From Thermomonospora catenispora (GTDB taxonomy: Bacteria; Actinomycetota; Actinomycetes; Streptosporangiales; Streptosporangiaceae): a stretch of DNA of 64,000 bases. The stretch is taken from NCBI RefSeq assembly GCF_006363815.1, contig NZ_RRYT01000007.1, positions 1-64,000 of the forward strand. The letters run 5' to 3'. Within the stretch, counting starts at the first letter, position 1. Each line of letters begins with the position of its first letter. This document shows, piece by piece, positions 8,736-20,104 of this stretch. The notes under the pieces are model-generated. The model saw nothing but the letters and a program-made list of their open reading frames with translations, did no database searches and was not told the origin of the DNA. The position numbers and the translations under genes were made by a program.

Positions 8736-10799
8736 GTGGCAGACCCCGCGACCTATCGCCCCGCCCCCGGATCCGTGCCGGACTCGCCGGGGGTCTACCG
8801 ATTCCGCGACGAGCACGGCCGGGTGATCTACGTGGGCAAGGCCAAGAGCCTGCGCTCCCGGCTGAACTCCTACTTCACCGACTTCGCGGGACTGCACCCC
8901 CGGACCCAGACCATGCTGAAGACCGCGGTCGGGGTCGACTGGACGGTGGTCGGCACCGAGGTCGAGGCGCTGCAGCTGGAGTACTCCTGGATCAAGGAGT
9001 TCGACCCCCGGTTCAACGTCCGTTACCGGGACGACAAGTCCTACCCCTATCTTGCGGTGACCCTCGACGAGGAGTACCCGCGCGTGATGGTGATGCGCGG
9101 CGCCCGGCGCAAGGGCGTCCGCTACTTCGGGCCGTACTCGCACGCCTGGGCGATCCGCGAGACGGTCGATCTGCTGCTGCGCGTGTTCCCGGTGCGGACC
9201 TGCAAGCCCGGCGTCTTCAAGCGCGCCCGGCAGATCGGCCGGCCCTGCCTGCTGGGCTACATCGACAAGTGCTCGGCGCCGTGCGTGGGGCGGGTGGACG
9301 CCGAGGGGCACCGGCGTCTCGCCGAGGACTTCTGCGCGTTCATGGCCGGCGACACCGGCCGGTTCATCAAGCGCGTCGAACGGGAGATGTACGCCGCGGC
9401 CGAGGCCGAGGAGTTCGAGCGGGCCGCCCGGCTGCGCGACGACATGCGGGCGCTGCAGCGGGCCCTGGAGAAGCAGGCGGTGGTGCTGGGGGAGAACACC
9501 GACTGCGATGTGATCGCGCTCGCCGAGGATCCGCTGGAGGCCGCCGTCCAGGTGTTCTACGTGCGGGGCGGCCGGATCCGCGGGCAGCGCGGCTGGGTGG
9601 TCGACAAGGTCGAGGATCTGACCACCGCCGACCTGGTCGAGCACTTCCTCACCCAGATCTACGGGGAGAGCGACGCGGTCCCGCGCGAGGTGCTGGTCCC
9701 GGTCGAGCCGCCGGACGTGGCGGCGATGACCGAGCTGCTGGCCGGGCGGCGGGGCGGCCCGGTGCGGATCCGGGTGCCGCGGCGCGGCGACAAGAAGGCC
9801 CTCCTGGAGACCGTCGCCCGCAACGCCGTCGAGGCCCTCAAACAGCACAAGACCCGCCGCGCCGGTGACCTGACCACCCGCAGCCAGGCGCTGCGGGAGA
9901 TCCAGGAGGCCCTCGAGCTGGACGAGGCCCCGCTGCGGATCGAGTGCTACGACGTGTCCAACCTGCAGGGCACCCATGTGGTCGCCTCGATGGTGGTGTT
10001 CGAGGACGGGCTGCCCCGCAAGAGCGAGTACCGGCGGTTCACCATCAAGACCGTCCAGGGCCAGGACGACGTCCGCTCCATCCACGAGGTGATCACCCGC
10101 CGGTTCCGGCGCTACCTGGCCGAGCGGGACAGGGCCGCCGAGGCCGCGGCGGGCGGCGAGCGCGACACCGGGGCCGCCGGCGAGGTGCTGGCCTCCTACG
10201 GCTTCCAGGACGCCGGCTCCGCGGACCCCGCCGAGGGCGCGGCCGGCGGCCCGATCGACCCGAACACCGGCAAGCCTCGCAAGTTCGCCTATCCGCCCAA
10301 TCTGGTGGTGGTGGACGGCGGCCCGCCGCAGGTCGCCGCGGCCCAGCGCGCCCTGGACGAGCTGGGGCTGTCGGAGATCGCGGTGTGCGGGCTGGCCAAG
10401 CGGATGGAGGAGATCTGGCTGCCCGGCGACGAGGACCCGGTGATCCTGCCGCGCGGCAGCCAGGGCCTGTATCTGATGCAGCACCTGCGGGACGAGGCGC
10501 ACCGCTTCGCGGTCGCCTTCCACCGCAAGCGTCGTTCCAAGGCGATGACGGCCAGTGAGTTGGACGGCGTGCCCGGCCTGGGCCCGGCCCGGCGCACCGC
10601 CCTGCTCAAGCACTTCGGCTCGCTCAAGCGGCTGCGCGAGGCCACGCCCGACCAGATCGCCGAGGTCCCGGGCATCGGGAGGCGCACCGCCGAGCAGATC
10701 GCCGCCGCGCTGCGGGGCGCGGACGGCACGGGGGACCCGGCCGGCGGGCCGGGGGGTCCGGCCGCGGCACACCGCACTGCTGATGGGGGAGGCACATGA
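8736..10799 (+). CDS. uvrC: UvrC, excinuclease ABC subunit C
   Basis: A 687-residue nuclease making both incisions in nucleotide excision repair. Domains in order: GIY-YIG nuclease at about 14-95 (GVYRFRD and [13 protein letters not shown]), Cys-rich segment near 150-190, UVR helix pair for UvrB contact at about 205-240, RNase H-like endonuclease at about 400-560 ([10 protein letters not shown] and VVVDGG near 523), and tandem helix-hairpin-helix at about 605-665 (VPGLGPARR and VPGIGRRTA). The start is the GTG at 8736. The stop overlaps the rapZ start as ATGA. Length is a little above the family norm because of a Gly/Ala-rich insert near 470-510. Confidence 0.97.
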   Translation: MADPATYRPAPGSVPDSPGVYRFRDEHGRVIYVGKAKSLRSRLNSYFTDFAGLHPRTQTMLKTAVGVDWTVVGTEVEALQLEYSWIKEFDPRFNVRYRDDKSYPYLAVTLDEEYPRVMVMRGARRKGVRYFGPYSHAWAIRETVDLLLRVFPVRTCKPGVFKRARQIGRPCLLGYIDKCSAPCVGRVDAEGHRRLAEDFCAFMAGDTGRFIKRVEREMYAAAEAEEFERAARLRDDMRALQRALEKQAVVLGENTDCDVIALAEDPLEAAVQVFYVRGGRIRGQRGWVVDKVEDLTTADLVEHFLTQIYGESDAVPREVLVPVEPPDVAAMTELLAGRRGGPVRIRVPRRGDKKALLETVARNAVEALKQHKTRRAGDLTTRSQALREIQEALELDEAPLRIECYDVSNLQGTHVVASMVVFEDGLPRKSEYRRFTIKTVQGQDDVRSIHEVITRRFRRYLAERDRAAEAAAGGERDTGAAGEVLASYGFQDAGSADPAEGAAGGPIDPNTGKPRKFAYPPNLVVVDGGPPQVAAAQRALDELGLSEIAVCGLAKRMEEIWLPGDEDPVILPRGSQGLYLMQHLRDEAHRFAVAFHRKRRSKAMTASELDGVPGLGPARRTALLKHFGSLKRLREATPDQIAEVPGIGRRTAEQIAAALRGADGTGDPAGGPGGPAAAHRTADGGGT

Positions 10800-11680
10800 C
10801 CACCAACGGCCATACATGCATTCCGGACATCGTCATCGTCACCGGCATGTCCGGGGCCGGCCGCAGCACGGCCGCCAAGGCGCTGGAGGACCTCGACTGG
10901 TTCGTGGTGGACAACCTGCCGCCGGGACTGCTGGCGACCATGGCCGACCTGGGCGGCCGGGTCAGGGACGCGGTGCCGCGGATCGCGATGGTGGTGGACG
11001 TGCGCAGCCGCGCGTTCACCAGCGACCTGTACTCGGCGATCGCCGAGCTGGAGGCGCGCGGAGTGCACCCCCGGGTGGTGTTCCTGGAGGCCGCCGACGA
11101 GGAGCTGGTGCGCAGGTTCGAGGCGGTGCGCCGGCCGCATCCGCTGCAGGGGGACGGGCGGCTGGTCGACGGCATCGCCCGGGAGCGGGAGCTGCTGCGC
11201 ACGGTGCGCGCCGAGGCCGACCTGGTGATCGACACCACCGGGTTGAACGTGCACGAGCTGCGCGCCAAGATCGTCGGCTTCTTCGGCGCCGACAGCGGAG
11301 CGCCCAGCCTGCGCGCCACCGTGGTCTCCTTCGGCTACAAGTACGGCCTGCCGGTGGACGCCGACCTGGTGGTGGACTGCCGGTTCCTGCCCAACCCGCA
11401 CTGGGTGCCCGAGCTGCGGCCGATGAGCGGCCGGGACGCCCCGGTCCGCGACTACGTGCTCGGCCGGCGCGGGGCCAAGGAGTTCCTGGACTCCTACACC
11501 GAGGTGCTGCGGCTGCTGGCCGAGGGGTACGAGCGCGAGGGCAAGCACTATGTGACCCTCGCCGTGGGCTGCACCGGCGGCAAGCACCGCAGCGTGGCGA
11601 TGGCCGAGCAGCTGGCCGCCCGGCTGCGCGACATCGGCATCGAGGTCCAGGTCGCCCATCGCGACCTGGGACGGGAGTGA
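10796..11680 (+). CDS. rapZ: RapZ/YvcJ-type nucleotide-binding protein
   Basis: A 294-residue P-loop protein of the RapZ family. Walker A is GMSGAGRST at 17-25; the Arg in place of the usual Lys is typical of actinomycete members. The conserved FVVDNLPP follows at about 38-45, and the C-terminal CTGGKHRSV near residue 260 is the family's second hallmark. In enterobacteria RapZ binds RNA and steers GlmS levels; the role in actinomycetes is less clear. Start codon overlap with uvrC (ATGA) and the following yvcK and whiA reproduce a widely conserved actinobacterial order. Confidence 0.95.
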   Translation: MTTNGHTCIPDIVIVTGMSGAGRSTAAKALEDLDWFVVDNLPPGLLATMADLGGRVRDAVPRIAMVVDVRSRAFTSDLYSAIAELEARGVHPRVVFLEAADEELVRRFEAVRRPHPLQGDGRLVDGIARERELLRTVRAEADLVIDTTGLNVHELRAKIVGFFGADSGAPSLRATVVSFGYKYGLPVDADLVVDCRFLPNPHWVPELRPMSGRDAPVRDYVLGRRGAKEFLDSYTEVLRLLAEGYEREGKHYVTLAVGCTGGKHRSVAMAEQLAARLRDIGIEVQVAHRDLGRE

Positions 11681-11783
11681 GCGCCGGGCCGGCGCACGGG
11701 CCGATCGGGGCTCGATCCGGAGCCGATCCGGGATCGGTCCGGGATTGATCCGCGCCCCACGGGCAACAACCCCGGCCACCGGA

Positions 11784-11805
11784 GGCCCGGCGCGCGCGCC
11801 GGGCC
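11784..11805. repeat. 22-base perfect palindrome between rapZ and yvcK
   Basis: The sequence at 11784-11805 is its own reverse complement (GGCCCGGCGCG and its mirror). It lies in the 269-base gap between rapZ and yvcK. It may act as a weak terminator or a protein site. Confidence 0.35.
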
Positions 11806-11949
11806 GCGGGTCGCCGACATGTCCGCGATGGCGGAAGATAGTGCCGTTCGTTCGCCCTCACGGGCGGGCGTCGGTCGCGGACGGGGAGGCGAGTCGGTAG
11901 TGCGAGCGGAACGGACGGCCGGCCGGGCCGGTGAGGGCGGGGCGATGCC

Positions 11950-12930
11950 GTGATCGAACGCGGTGACCACAGGGTGGTGGCGCTCGGCGGAGGGCACGGG
12001 CTGTATGCGTCGCTGTCGGCGCTGCGACGGGTCACCCGGCGGCTCACCGCCGTGGTGACGGTGGCCGACGACGGGGGGTCCAGCGGCAGGCTGCGCCGCG
12101 AGCTGGGGGTGCTGCCGCCCGGCGATCTGCGGATGGCGTTGGCCGCGTTGTGCGGCGACGACGAGTGGGGCCGGACCTGGAGCCGGGTGGTGCAGCACCG
12201 GTTCCGCAGCCAGGGGGAGCTGCACGAGCACGCGGTCGGCAATCTGCTGATCGTGGCGCTGTGGGAGCTGCTGGGGGAGGGCGAGGCCGGCGCGACCCGG
12301 CCGGAGGCCACGGTGGCCGGCCTGGACTGGGTGGGCCGGCTGTTGGGCGCGCAGGGCCGGGTGCTGCCGATGGCGTCCGTCCCGCTGGACATCGTCGCCG
12401 ACGTGCAGGGCGCCGACCCCGCCCGGCCCGACGAGGTCGTCCAGGTCCGCGGGCAGGTGGCGTGCGCCAAGACGCCCGGCAAGGTGCTGGGGGTCTCCCT
12501 GGTGCCGCCCGACCCGCCGGCCTGCCCCGAGGCGCTGGCCGCGATCGAGGAGGCCGACTGGGTGGTGTTCGGCCCCGGCTCCTGGTTCACCAGCGTGCTG
12601 GTGCACCTGAAGGTTCCCGAGCTGGCCGAGGCGCTGATCAACACCCGGGCGCGGCGGATCGTCGCGCTCAATCTGGCGCCGCAGCCGGGGGAGACCGACG
12701 GCTTCTCCCCGCAGGCCCATCTGGAGGTGCTCCAGGCGCACGCGCCCGACCTGCGGGTGGACGTGGTGCTGGCCGATCAGGGCGTGGTCGAGGACCCCGA
12801 CGCGCTCGACAAGGCGGTGCGGATGCTGGGGGGGCGGCTGATGCTCGCCGATGTGGCCGCCGGCGACGGCACTCCGCGGCACGATCCGGCTCGGCTGGCC
12901 CAAGCTTTCGCACAGATATTCACTGACTGA
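11950..12930 (+). CDS. yvcK: YvcK/CofD-like gluconeogenesis factor
   Basis: A 326-residue protein of the YvcK (UPF0052/CofD-like) family. It shows the N-terminal [10 protein letters not shown] at about 13-22, [11 protein letters not shown] near 41-51 and LPPGDLR just after, all hallmarks of the sugar-nucleotide-binding fold. In Bacillus and mycobacteria YvcK binds UDP-sugars and supports cell-wall synthesis on gluconeogenic carbon. The start is a GTG at 11950. It is the third gene of the uvrC-rapZ-yvcK-whiA set, 62 bases before whiA. Confidence 0.95.
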   Translation: MIERGDHRVVALGGGHGLYASLSALRRVTRRLTAVVTVADDGGSSGRLRRELGVLPPGDLRMALAALCGDDEWGRTWSRVVQHRFRSQGELHEHAVGNLLIVALWELLGEGEAGATRPEATVAGLDWVGRLLGAQGRVLPMASVPLDIVADVQGADPARPDEVVQVRGQVACAKTPGKVLGVSLVPPDPPACPEALAAIEEADWVVFGPGSWFTSVLVHLKVPELAEALINTRARRIVALNLAPQPGETDGFSPQAHLEVLQAHAPDLRVDVVLADQGVVEDPDALDKAVRMLGGRLMLADVAAGDGTPRHDPARLAQAFAQIFTD

Positions 12931-12992
12931 GGCACTGCCCGCCGGGAATCGGCGAGACTGCTGGACGGGTTCACAAGGGGGAGGTTTCGTCT

Positions 12993-13973
12993 ATGGCGAT
13001 GACCGGCGTGGTGAAGGACGAGCTGAGCAGGCTGACGATCATGAAGCCCTGCTGCCGCAAGGCCGAGGTGTCGACGCTGCTGCGGTTCGCCGGCGGCCTG
13101 CACCTGGTGAGCGGCCGCATCGTGATCGAGGCCGAGCTCGACACCGGCGCCGCCGCCCGTCGGCTGCGCAAGGACATCGCGGAGGTGTTCGGGCACACCT
13201 CCGAGGTGGTGGTGCTCGCTCCCAGCGGCCTGCGCAAGGGCAACCGGTACGTGGTGCGGGTGTTCCGCGAGGGCGAGTCGCTGGCGCGCCAGACCGGCCT
13301 GATCGACAACCACGGCCGCCCGGTGCGGGGGCTGCCGCGGCACGTGGTGGCGGGCGCGGCCTGCGACGCCGAGTCGGCCTGGCGGGGGGCGTTCCTGGCG
13401 CACGGCTCCCTCACCGAACCCGGTCGCTCCATGTCACTGGAGGTCACCTGCCCCGGCCCGGAGGCCGCGCTGGCGCTGGTCGGCGCCGCCCGCCGGCTCA
13501 AGGTCCCGGCCAAGGCCCGCGAGGTGCGCGGCGTGGACCGGGTGGTGGTCCGCGACGGCGACGCCATCAGCGCCCTGCTCACCCGCCTCGGCGCCCACGA
13601 CAGCGTGCTGGCCTGGGAGGAGCGCCGGATGCGGCGCGAGGTCCGGGCCACCGCCAACCGGCTGGCCAACTTCGACGACGCCAACCTGCGCAGGTCCGCC
13701 CGCGCCGCGGTCGCCGCCGGCGCCCGCGTCGCCCGCGCCCTGGAGATCCTCGGCGACGACGCCCCGCCGCACCTGGTGGCCGCGGGCAAGCTCCGTCTGG
13801 AGCACAAGCAGGCCTCCCTGGAGGAGCTCGGCCAGCTCGCCGACCCCCCGCTGACCAAGGACGCCATCGCCGGCCGCATCCGCCGCCTGCTGGCCATGGC
13901 CGACAAGCGCGCCAGCGAGGCCGGCATCCCCGGCACCGAGGCCAATCTGACCGCCGACATGCTGGCGCCCTGA
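12993..13973 (+). CDS. whiA: WhiA sporulation/cell-division transcription factor
   Basis: A 326-residue DNA-binding protein with the WhiA layout: an N-terminal LAGLIDADG-homing-endonuclease-like fold (about 1-200, with CCRKAE near 22-27 and GAFLAHGSL near 135) and a C-terminal helix-turn-helix at about 250-320 ([16 protein letters not shown]). In Streptomyces WhiA works with WhiB on the developmental switch and activates ftsZ and ftsW; in mycobacteria it is also conserved. The ATG at 12993 follows GGGGGAGG. Length and ending (NLTADMLAP) are typical. Confidence 0.96.
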   Translation: MAMTGVVKDELSRLTIMKPCCRKAEVSTLLRFAGGLHLVSGRIVIEAELDTGAAARRLRKDIAEVFGHTSEVVVLAPSGLRKGNRYVVRVFREGESLARQTGLIDNHGRPVRGLPRHVVAGAACDAESAWRGAFLAHGSLTEPGRSMSLEVTCPGPEAALALVGAARRLKVPAKAREVRGVDRVVVRDGDAISALLTRLGAHDSVLAWEERRMRREVRATANRLANFDDANLRRSARAAVAAGARVARALEILGDDAPPHLVAAGKLRLEHKQASLEELGQLADPPLTKDAIAGRIRRLLAMADKRASEAGIPGTEANLTADMLAP

Positions 13974-14022
13974 CGTCCGCCGCGGCGGCGTCCGGTGCGC
14001 GCCGGCGAAGGCTCCCTCCGCC

Positions 14023-14041
14023 GGGTGAGGGCGACTCACCC
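14023..14041 (+). terminator. short hairpin after whiA
   Basis: GGGTGAG at 14023-14029 pairs with CTCACCC at 14035-14041 around a five-base loop, 50 bases beyond the whiA stop. It is a plausible terminator separating whiA from gap. Confidence 0.4.
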
Positions 14042-14135
14042 TCCGCTTCACCGTGGGCGGTGTCGGGGCTGAGCGGGCGCATTGGATAGGGTCGCAGGAG
14101 GCGGGTTCTTCGGTGATCCGCCCGCAGAGAGGTAG

Positions 14136-15194
<1,059 letters not shown>

Positions 15195-15203
15195 GACCCT
15201 CCG

Positions 15204-15239
15204 CCGCCGTGGCCGCGCCGGCCGGCGCGGCCACGGCGG
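15204..15239. repeat. 36-base perfect palindrome between gap and pgk
   Basis: Each 18-base half (15204-15221 and 15222-15239) is the exact reverse complement of the other. It starts nine bases after the gap stop. As RNA it would fold into a very stable hairpin, fitting an intercistronic terminator or a 3'-end stabiliser that sets different gap and pgk levels. Confidence 0.6.
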
Positions 15240-15305
15240 TCCTTGTCTGCCGGGCGGCCCGCCGCCCGCCCGGGGCCGAGGCCGCCACGAGTGGAAGGAC
15301 ATCGA

Positions 15306-16493
15306 TTGCGCACCATTGACGACCTCGACGTACGCGGGAAGCGGGTGCTGGTCCGCGCCGACCTGAACGTGCCGCTCGACGGCGACCGGATCACCGACGA
15401 CGGCCGGATCCGGGCCAGCCTGCCGACGATCAACGCGTTGCGCGAACGCGGCGCCAAGGTCATCGTCTGCGCCCACCTGGGCCGCCCCAAGGGCGAGGTG
15501 AAGCCGGAGTTCTCCCTCGCCCCGGTCGCCCGGCGGCTCGGCGAGCTGCTCGGCGCCGAGATCGCGTTCGCCTCCGACGTGGTCGGCGAGTCCGCGAGGG
15601 CGGTCGCCGCGGGACTGGGCGACGGCCAGGTCGCGCTGCTGGAGAACCTGCGCTTCGAACCGGGCGAGACCAGCAAGGACGACGCCGAGCGCGGGGCGTT
15701 CGCCGACCGGCTCGCCGCTCTGGCCGAGCTGTACGTGGGCGACGGGTTCGGCGCGGTGCACCGCAAGCACGCCAGCGTCTACGACGTCCCGCGGCGTCTC
15801 CCGCACGCCGCCGGCGGCCTGATCGTCGCCGAGGTCGGCGTGCTCAAGCGGCTCACCGAGAACGTGGAGCGGCCGTACGCGGTGGTGCTCGGCGGCTCGA
15901 AGGTCTCCGACAAGCTCGGCGTCATCGACAACCTGCTGGACAAGGCCGATCGCATCCTCGTCGGCGGCGGCATGGTCTACACCTTCCTGGCGGCCCAGGG
16001 CCACCAGGTCGGCAAGAGCCTGCTGGAGAGGGACCAGATCGACACCGTCCGCGAGTACCTGGCCCGCGCCGAGAAGGCCGGGGTGGAGTTCGTGCTGCCG
16101 GTCGACATCGTGGCGGCCACCGCGTTCGCCGCCGACGCCGACCACGAGGTGGTCCCGGCCGACGCGATCCCCGCCGACCGGATGGGCCTGGACATCGGCC
16201 CCGCCTCCGGGCGGCTGTTCGCCGAGCGGCTGGCCGGGACGAAGACGGTGTTCTGGAACGGCCCGATGGGCGTGTTCGAGATGGAGCCGTTCGCGCACGG
16301 CACCCGCGCCATCGCCCAGGGGCTGATCGACTCCGGGGCGTTCACCGTGGTCGGCGGCGGCGACTCGGCCGCGGCGGTGCGCACCCTCGGCTTCGACGAG
16401 GCCGCCTTCTCGCACATCTCGACCGGCGGCGGGGCGAGCCTGGAGTACCTGGAGGGCAAGACGCTGCCCGGCCTGTCGGCATTGGAGGACTGA
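15306..16493 (+). CDS. pgk: phosphoglycerate kinase
   Basis: A 395-residue enzyme transferring phosphate from 1,3-bisphosphoglycerate to ADP. It has the N-terminal signature [12 protein letters not shown], the substrate-binding HLGRPKGE near 58-65, GGSKVSDK near 198 and the nucleotide loop GGGDSAAAV near 355. The TTG at 15306 is chosen since the protein then begins [11 protein letters not shown] with GGAAGG seven bases upstream, and the length fits. It lies six bases upstream of tpiA, so the two are almost certainly cotranscribed. Confidence 0.96.
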   Translation: MRTIDDLDVRGKRVLVRADLNVPLDGDRITDDGRIRASLPTINALRERGAKVIVCAHLGRPKGEVKPEFSLAPVARRLGELLGAEIAFASDVVGESARAVAAGLGDGQVALLENLRFEPGETSKDDAERGAFADRLAALAELYVGDGFGAVHRKHASVYDVPRRLPHAAGGLIVAEVGVLKRLTENVERPYAVVLGGSKVSDKLGVIDNLLDKADRILVGGGMVYTFLAAQGHQVGKSLLERDQIDTVREYLARAEKAGVEFVLPVDIVAATAFAADADHEVVPADAIPADRMGLDIGPASGRLFAERLAGTKTVFWNGPMGVFEMEPFAHGTRAIAQGLIDSGAFTVVGGGDSAAAVRTLGFDEAAFSHISTGGGASLEYLEGKTLPGLSALED

Positions 16494-16499
16494 ACGAGC

Positions 16500-17297
16500 A
16501 TGGCTTCCGCCAAGACCCCTTCCCGTAAGCCGATCATCGCCGGCAACTGGAAGATGAACAACACCCACTACGAGGCGATGACGCTGGTGCAGAAGCTGGC
16601 GTTCGCGCTCAAGGAGGCCGACTACCAGGCCGTCGAGGTGGTGGTGCTGCCGCCGTTCACCGCGCTCCGCTCGGTGCAGACGCTGGTGGACGCCGACAAG
16701 CTGGAGATCCGCTACGGCGCCCAGGACGTCTCCGCGCACGCCTCCGGCGCCTACACCGGCGAGGTCTCCGGCGCGATGCTGAGCAAGCTGGGCTGCAGCT
16801 ACGTGGTGGTCGGGCACTCCGAGCGGCGCCAGTACCACCACGAGGACGACGCCCTGGTCAACGCCAAGATCAAGGCGGCGTTCGCCAACGAGATCACTCC
16901 CATCCTGTGCGTGGGGGAGGGCCTGGAGGTCCGCAAGGCCGGGCGGCACGTCGAGCACACCCTGGCGCAGGTCGACGGGGCGCTGGAGAAGATCCCCGCC
17001 GAGCAGGCCCGGTCCATCGTGATCGCCTATGAGCCGGTGTGGGCGATCGGCACCGGCGAGGTCGCCACCCCGGCCGACGCGCAGGAGGTCTGCGCGGCGA
17101 TCCGCGGCCGGCTGGCCGAGCTGTACGACCCGGAGCTGGCGGCCGGGGTCCGCATCCAGTACGGCGGGTCGGTCAAGAGCGGCAACATCGCCGGGATCAT
17201 GGCCCAGCCGGACGTGGACGGCGCGCTGGTGGGCGGCGCCAGCCTGGACGCCGGAGAATTCGTCAAAATCTGCCGATACCGGGACCTACCGGTCTGA
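16500..17297 (+). CDS. tpiA: triose-phosphate isomerase
   Basis: A 265-residue TIM-barrel enzyme interconverting dihydroxyacetone phosphate and glyceraldehyde-3-phosphate. GNWKMN (catalytic Lys) is at about 14-19, the catalytic His lies in VVVGHSERR near 102, and the active-site Glu plus flexible loop are in [10 protein letters not shown] near 178. Late motifs YGGSVK and GALVGGASL bind phosphate. Length is standard. It follows pgk by six bases and precedes secG by 171 bases. Confidence 0.97.
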   Translation: MASAKTPSRKPIIAGNWKMNNTHYEAMTLVQKLAFALKEADYQAVEVVVLPPFTALRSVQTLVDADKLEIRYGAQDVSAHASGAYTGEVSGAMLSKLGCSYVVVGHSERRQYHHEDDALVNAKIKAAFANEITPILCVGEGLEVRKAGRHVEHTLAQVDGALEKIPAEQARSIVIAYEPVWAIGTGEVATPADAQEVCAAIRGRLAELYDPELAAGVRIQYGGSVKSGNIAGIMAQPDVDGALVGGASLDAGEFVKICRYRDLPV

Positions 17298-17369
17298 CCG
17301 GGCTGCACGAAAACGGGGTGACACGCCGATGCAAGGCAGGGTTCTTGCTGAAGGAGCCGTCACTTCGTC

Positions 17370-17395
17370 GTACCCTCGATGTCTAACGGGTAAAC
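17370..17395 (-). promoter_or_regulatory. sigma-B-like promoter motif pointing antisense to tpiA
   Basis: On the minus strand GTTT at 17395-17392 is followed 16 bases later by GGGTAC at 17375-17370, matching the actinomycete stress-sigma consensus GNNT-N14..16-GGGTAY. It points into the 3' end of tpiA, so it would make an antisense RNA. The match may be chance. Confidence 0.25.
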
Positions 17396-17468
17396 CGCCC
17401 GGCTCCGTCAGCCGTTGTCGACCAGCGCCCCGCACCGCGGGGCCGGCCAGAGAAGGCGCTGAACAACC

Positions 17469-17711
17469 GTGATCCTTGGAACCTCGATCGTCCTGATCAT
17501 CGCCAGCCTGCTGATGGTCCTGCTCGTCCTGATGCACAAGGGCAAGGGCGGGGGTCTGTCCGACATGTTCGGCGGTGGCATCTCCTCGTCTCTGGGCGGC
17601 TCCTCCGTGGTCGAGCGGAACCTCGACCGTTTGACGATCGGCGTCGGGATCATCTGGTTCGCGTCGATCGTCGTGCTGGGGCTGCTGCTGAAGTCCAACG
17701 GCGCCGGCTGA
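17469..17711 (+). CDS. secG: SecG, preprotein translocase subunit
   Basis: An 80-residue membrane protein of the SecYEG channel. Two transmembrane helices at about 3-21 and 55-74 flank the conserved cytoplasmic loop rich in Gly and Ser (KGKGGGLSDMFGGG). The start is a GTG preceded by AGAAGG. Placement directly after tpiA is conserved across actinobacteria. The protein facilitates SecA-driven export but is usually not essential. Confidence 0.95.
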   Translation: MILGTSIVLIIASLLMVLLVLMHKGKGGGLSDMFGGGISSSLGGSSVVERNLDRLTIGVGIIWFASIVVLGLLLKSNGAG

Positions 17712-17789
17712 GCCGGGTCGCCCCCCAGGTAGTCGCACAGCCGCCGCTTCCCGCTCAAGGTCGGCGGCCGATGAATCGAGGAGTAGTCC

Positions 17790-18167
17790 GTGGGTAGTGG
17801 CAACGCCATCCGGGGTAGCCGAGTCGGGGCCGGTCCGATGGGAGAGGCCGAGCGTGGAGAGGCCGCGCCCCGGGTCTGGGTCAGCTACTACTGCGCCAAC
17901 CGACACGAGACCCGACCCAGCTTCGCCACCGACGTGGCGATCCCCGACACGTGGGACTGCCCCCGTTGCGGTTTCCCGGCGGGCAAGGACCCCGACAACC
18001 CGCCGGCCCCGCCCAAGACCGAGCCGTACAAGACGCATCTGGCCTACGTCAAGGAGCGGCGCAGCGAGGAAGACGGACGGGCCATCCTCGAGGAAGCGCT
18101 GGCCAAGCTGCGGGAGAGGCGCGCCGCAGTGAAGGCCGCGATGGAGTCGGCCAACAACCGGAAGTGA
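17790..18167 (+). CDS. rbpA: RbpA, RNA polymerase-binding activator protein
   Basis: A 125-residue actinobacterial RNA polymerase partner that contacts the principal sigma factor and stabilises open promoter complexes. The N-terminal basic segment begins GSGNAIRGSRVG. The central core carries YYCANRHETRP and CPRCGFPAG, the Cys pairs of the zinc-like core domain (about 36-72). The C-terminal sigma-interaction helix is Glu/Arg/Lys-rich. The GTG at 17790 has GGAG six bases upstream. In Streptomyces rbpA is under thiol-stress sigma control; I see no clear copy of that promoter here. Confidence 0.95.
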   Translation: MGSGNAIRGSRVGAGPMGEAERGEAAPRVWVSYYCANRHETRPSFATDVAIPDTWDCPRCGFPAGKDPDNPPAPPKTEPYKTHLAYVKERRSEEDGRAILEEALAKLRERRAAVKAAMESANNRK

Positions 18168-18180
18168 ACGACCGGTGCAC

Positions 18181-18213
18181 GGCCCGGCCCTCCCGAACGG
18201 AGAGGGCCGGGCC
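18181..18213. terminator. bidirectional terminator between rbpA and the acyltransferase
   Basis: A perfect 12-base-pair stem (18181-18192 with 18202-18213) and nine-base loop lie between two convergent genes, 13 bases after the rbpA stop and 16 bases from the stop of the opposing gene. Confidence 0.75.
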
Positions 18214-18228
18214 GCACGCCGTTCCGGA

Positions 18229-19515
18229 TCAGCGACGGTCGGCGGGCTGCCGGGGCCTGGCGGACGCGTCGGCCCGGCGGGCCCCGGGCGGCAGCCGGCG
18301 GGCCACCGTGCGGCCGAGACGACGGGCCGGTTCCTCCACCGTCCGGTAGGTGAGCAGGCTGACCGGGATGAGCACGGCCAGGAAGACCGCCAGCCACCAC
18401 GGCGCGTCGGAGCCCGGTCTGCCGAACGTCGCGTCCGCGGTCACCAGCAGCACCGGGTGCATCAGGTAGATCGAGTAGCTGATCACGCCCAGGCCGGTGA
18501 GCCATCGGGGGATCCGGCGGCGCCGCAGCGCCATCCCCGCCGCGAACGTGGCGGCCGCCAGCAGCACCGCGGCCGTCCACGAGCGTCGCAGTGCCAGCAC
18601 CCGGTCGTCGGGCAGGTTCCAGCCGCCGGCGTGCCAGACTCCGGCGGCCACGGCGATCGTCAGCACCAGCGCGCCGCCGATCGCCGCGCCCCGGACGGTG
18701 ATCTGCCCGTGCTCGGCGCGGTGGATCGCGGTGCCGGCGAACATCACCGCCAGGATGATCAGGCTCTCCCACAGCGGCACCCGGGTGTTGGCGGTCAGCA
18801 GCACGGCGGCGAGCACCCCGCCCAGCACGGCTCCCGTGGTCCGCACCGCGGGACGCTCGGAGAACGTGCAACCGATCGCGACCGCCAGCACCGCGGCGGC
18901 CACCGCGACGACCGGGGCGAGCCCGGCGGCGGCGACCAGCGCACTGGCCGGCAGCAGCCCGCTGAGCGGCACGGCCGCTGCGGCGGCGACGGCCAGTCCC
19001 CCCGCCACGCCCGCCGAACGACGGTGCAGGCCCACCGCGAACAGCGCCGCCACCATCAGGTAGAACACCATCTCGTACGACAGCGTCCACAGCACGTTCA
19101 GGGCATTGGGCACCGCCAGCAGGTCTTGCAGCATGGTCAGATGGGCGAGGGTCGCCACCCAGCCGCTCATCTCCTGCAGCCCGTCGCGCAGCGGCCACAG
19201 CCCGACGGCGGCGATCGCCGTGATCGCCGCCAGCGCGAACAGCAGCAGCGGGTAGATCCGGAAGGCCCGGCCCACCCAGAACCGCGGCAGTGAGCCCGAC
19301 CGTTCCAGTGAGGCCGGGATGATGTACCCGCTGACCAGGAAGAACACCAGGACCCCGTACATGCCGGGGTCGAACCAGGCGGTCAGCCGGGCGCGCAGCT
19401 GCGGAGTGTAGTGGTAGGTGGCGTGGTGGAAGGCCACCGCCATGGCGGCCAGTCCGCGCAGTGCGTCCAACCATGCCAGACGCGCGGTGGTCTCGTTCGC
19501 GTGCGCCGCTTCCAT
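18229..19515 (-). CDS. acyltransferase 3 family membrane protein (OafA/YrhL-like)
   Basis: A 428-residue integral membrane protein with about ten hydrophobic helices. The family signature is clear at the start: WLDALRGLAAM, then FHHATYH with the catalytic-type histidine, and FFLVSGYII near 60. These enzymes move acetyl or other acyl groups onto surface sugars, antibiotics or cell-wall polymers. The acceptor is unknown. The gene is monocistronic on the minus strand, convergent with rbpA. It belongs to the accessory block inserted between the conserved rbpA and pentose phosphate genes. Confidence 0.85.
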   Translation of the reverse strand: MEAAHANETTARLAWLDALRGLAAMAVAFHHATYHYTPQLRARLTAWFDPGMYGVLVFFLVSGYIIPASLERSGSLPRFWVGRAFRIYPLLLFALAAITAIAAVGLWPLRDGLQEMSGWVATLAHLTMLQDLLAVPNALNVLWTLSYEMVFYLMVAALFAVGLHRRSAGVAGGLAVAAAAAVPLSGLLPASALVAAAGLAPVVAVAAAVLAVAIGCTFSERPAVRTTGAVLGGVLAAVLLTANTRVPLWESLIILAVMFAGTAIHRAEHGQITVRGAAIGGALVLTIAVAAGVWHAGGWNLPDDRVLALRRSWTAAVLLAAATFAAGMALRRRRIPRWLTGLGVISYSIYLMHPVLLVTADATFGRPGSDAPWWLAVFLAVLIPVSLLTYRTVEEPARRLGRTVARRLPPGARRADASARPRQPADRR

Positions 19516-19579
19516 CCCAAGCGACCCTATAGGCCGTTCCCGACCGGATGCGCCCCCGGAGCCGGTGGGAGAGGGGCGT

Positions 19580-20104
19580 TCAGCCCTGCGCGGCGGCCAG
19601 GATCACCAGGAGGGGGACGACGCGTTCCGGGGGCACGGCGTAGTGCCCGCGGGCCGTGGTGCGCAGCCAGCCGGCCGCGACCAGCTGCCGAAGATGGTGG
19701 TAGAGCTGCCCGGACGTGCCGAGCCGCTCGTGCGCGCCGAGCTCGGCGACGCTCCGCGCGCCGTGCAGGATCTCCCGCAGCAGCAGCAGCCGGATCGGAT
19801 GGCCCAAAGCGGCCACCGCCGCGGCGTTCTCACTCCAGTCCCGCTCCAGCAGATGCTCGGCGGTGAACTCCTGCTGCCACTCGCAGCGCTCCCCGCCGGG
19901 CAGGGTCACCGAGCCGGCGAACAGCACTCGGCCGCCGGGCTCGTCGGCGCGTTCCCTCAGCCCTTCCAGGGCCCAGAACGCCTCGGACCGCGGGGCGGGG
20001 CGGCCCGCGTCGGGGCGGGCGCCCTCCAGCGCGGCGACGCGGGCCTCCAGCCGGGCCACCCGTTCGGCGAGCGAGGGGGCCTCGTCGCTCGAGGACTCGG
20101 TCAC
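19580..20104 (-). CDS. ArsR-type winged-helix regulator with coiled-coil N-terminus
   Basis: A 174-residue regulator. Residues 9-30 form a short coiled coil (LAERVARLEARVAALEG). A middle segment with GGRVLFAGSV and EWQQEF may be a sensory or dimerisation module. The C-terminal 75 residues are a winged helix: ALGHPIRLLLLREIL, then SVAELG and TSGQLYHHLRQLVAAGWL as recognition helix and wing. No metal-binding Cys cluster is present, so arsenic or metal sensing is unlikely. The GTG start overlaps the peptidase stop as GTGA, with GGAG upstream, so the pair is coupled. Confidence 0.75.
   Translation of the reverse strand: MTESSSDEAPSLAERVARLEARVAALEGARPDAGRPAPRSEAFWALEGLRERADEPGGRVLFAGSVTLPGGERCEWQQEFTAEHLLERDWSENAAAVAALGHPIRLLLLREILHGARSVAELGAHERLGTSGQLYHHLRQLVAAGWLRTTARGHYAVPPERVVPLLVILAAAQG

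Noticed and set aside
17344-17376. A housekeeping promoter for secG (TTGCTG and TACCCT)
   Set aside because: The 20-base spacing between the boxes is too long for a normal promoter.
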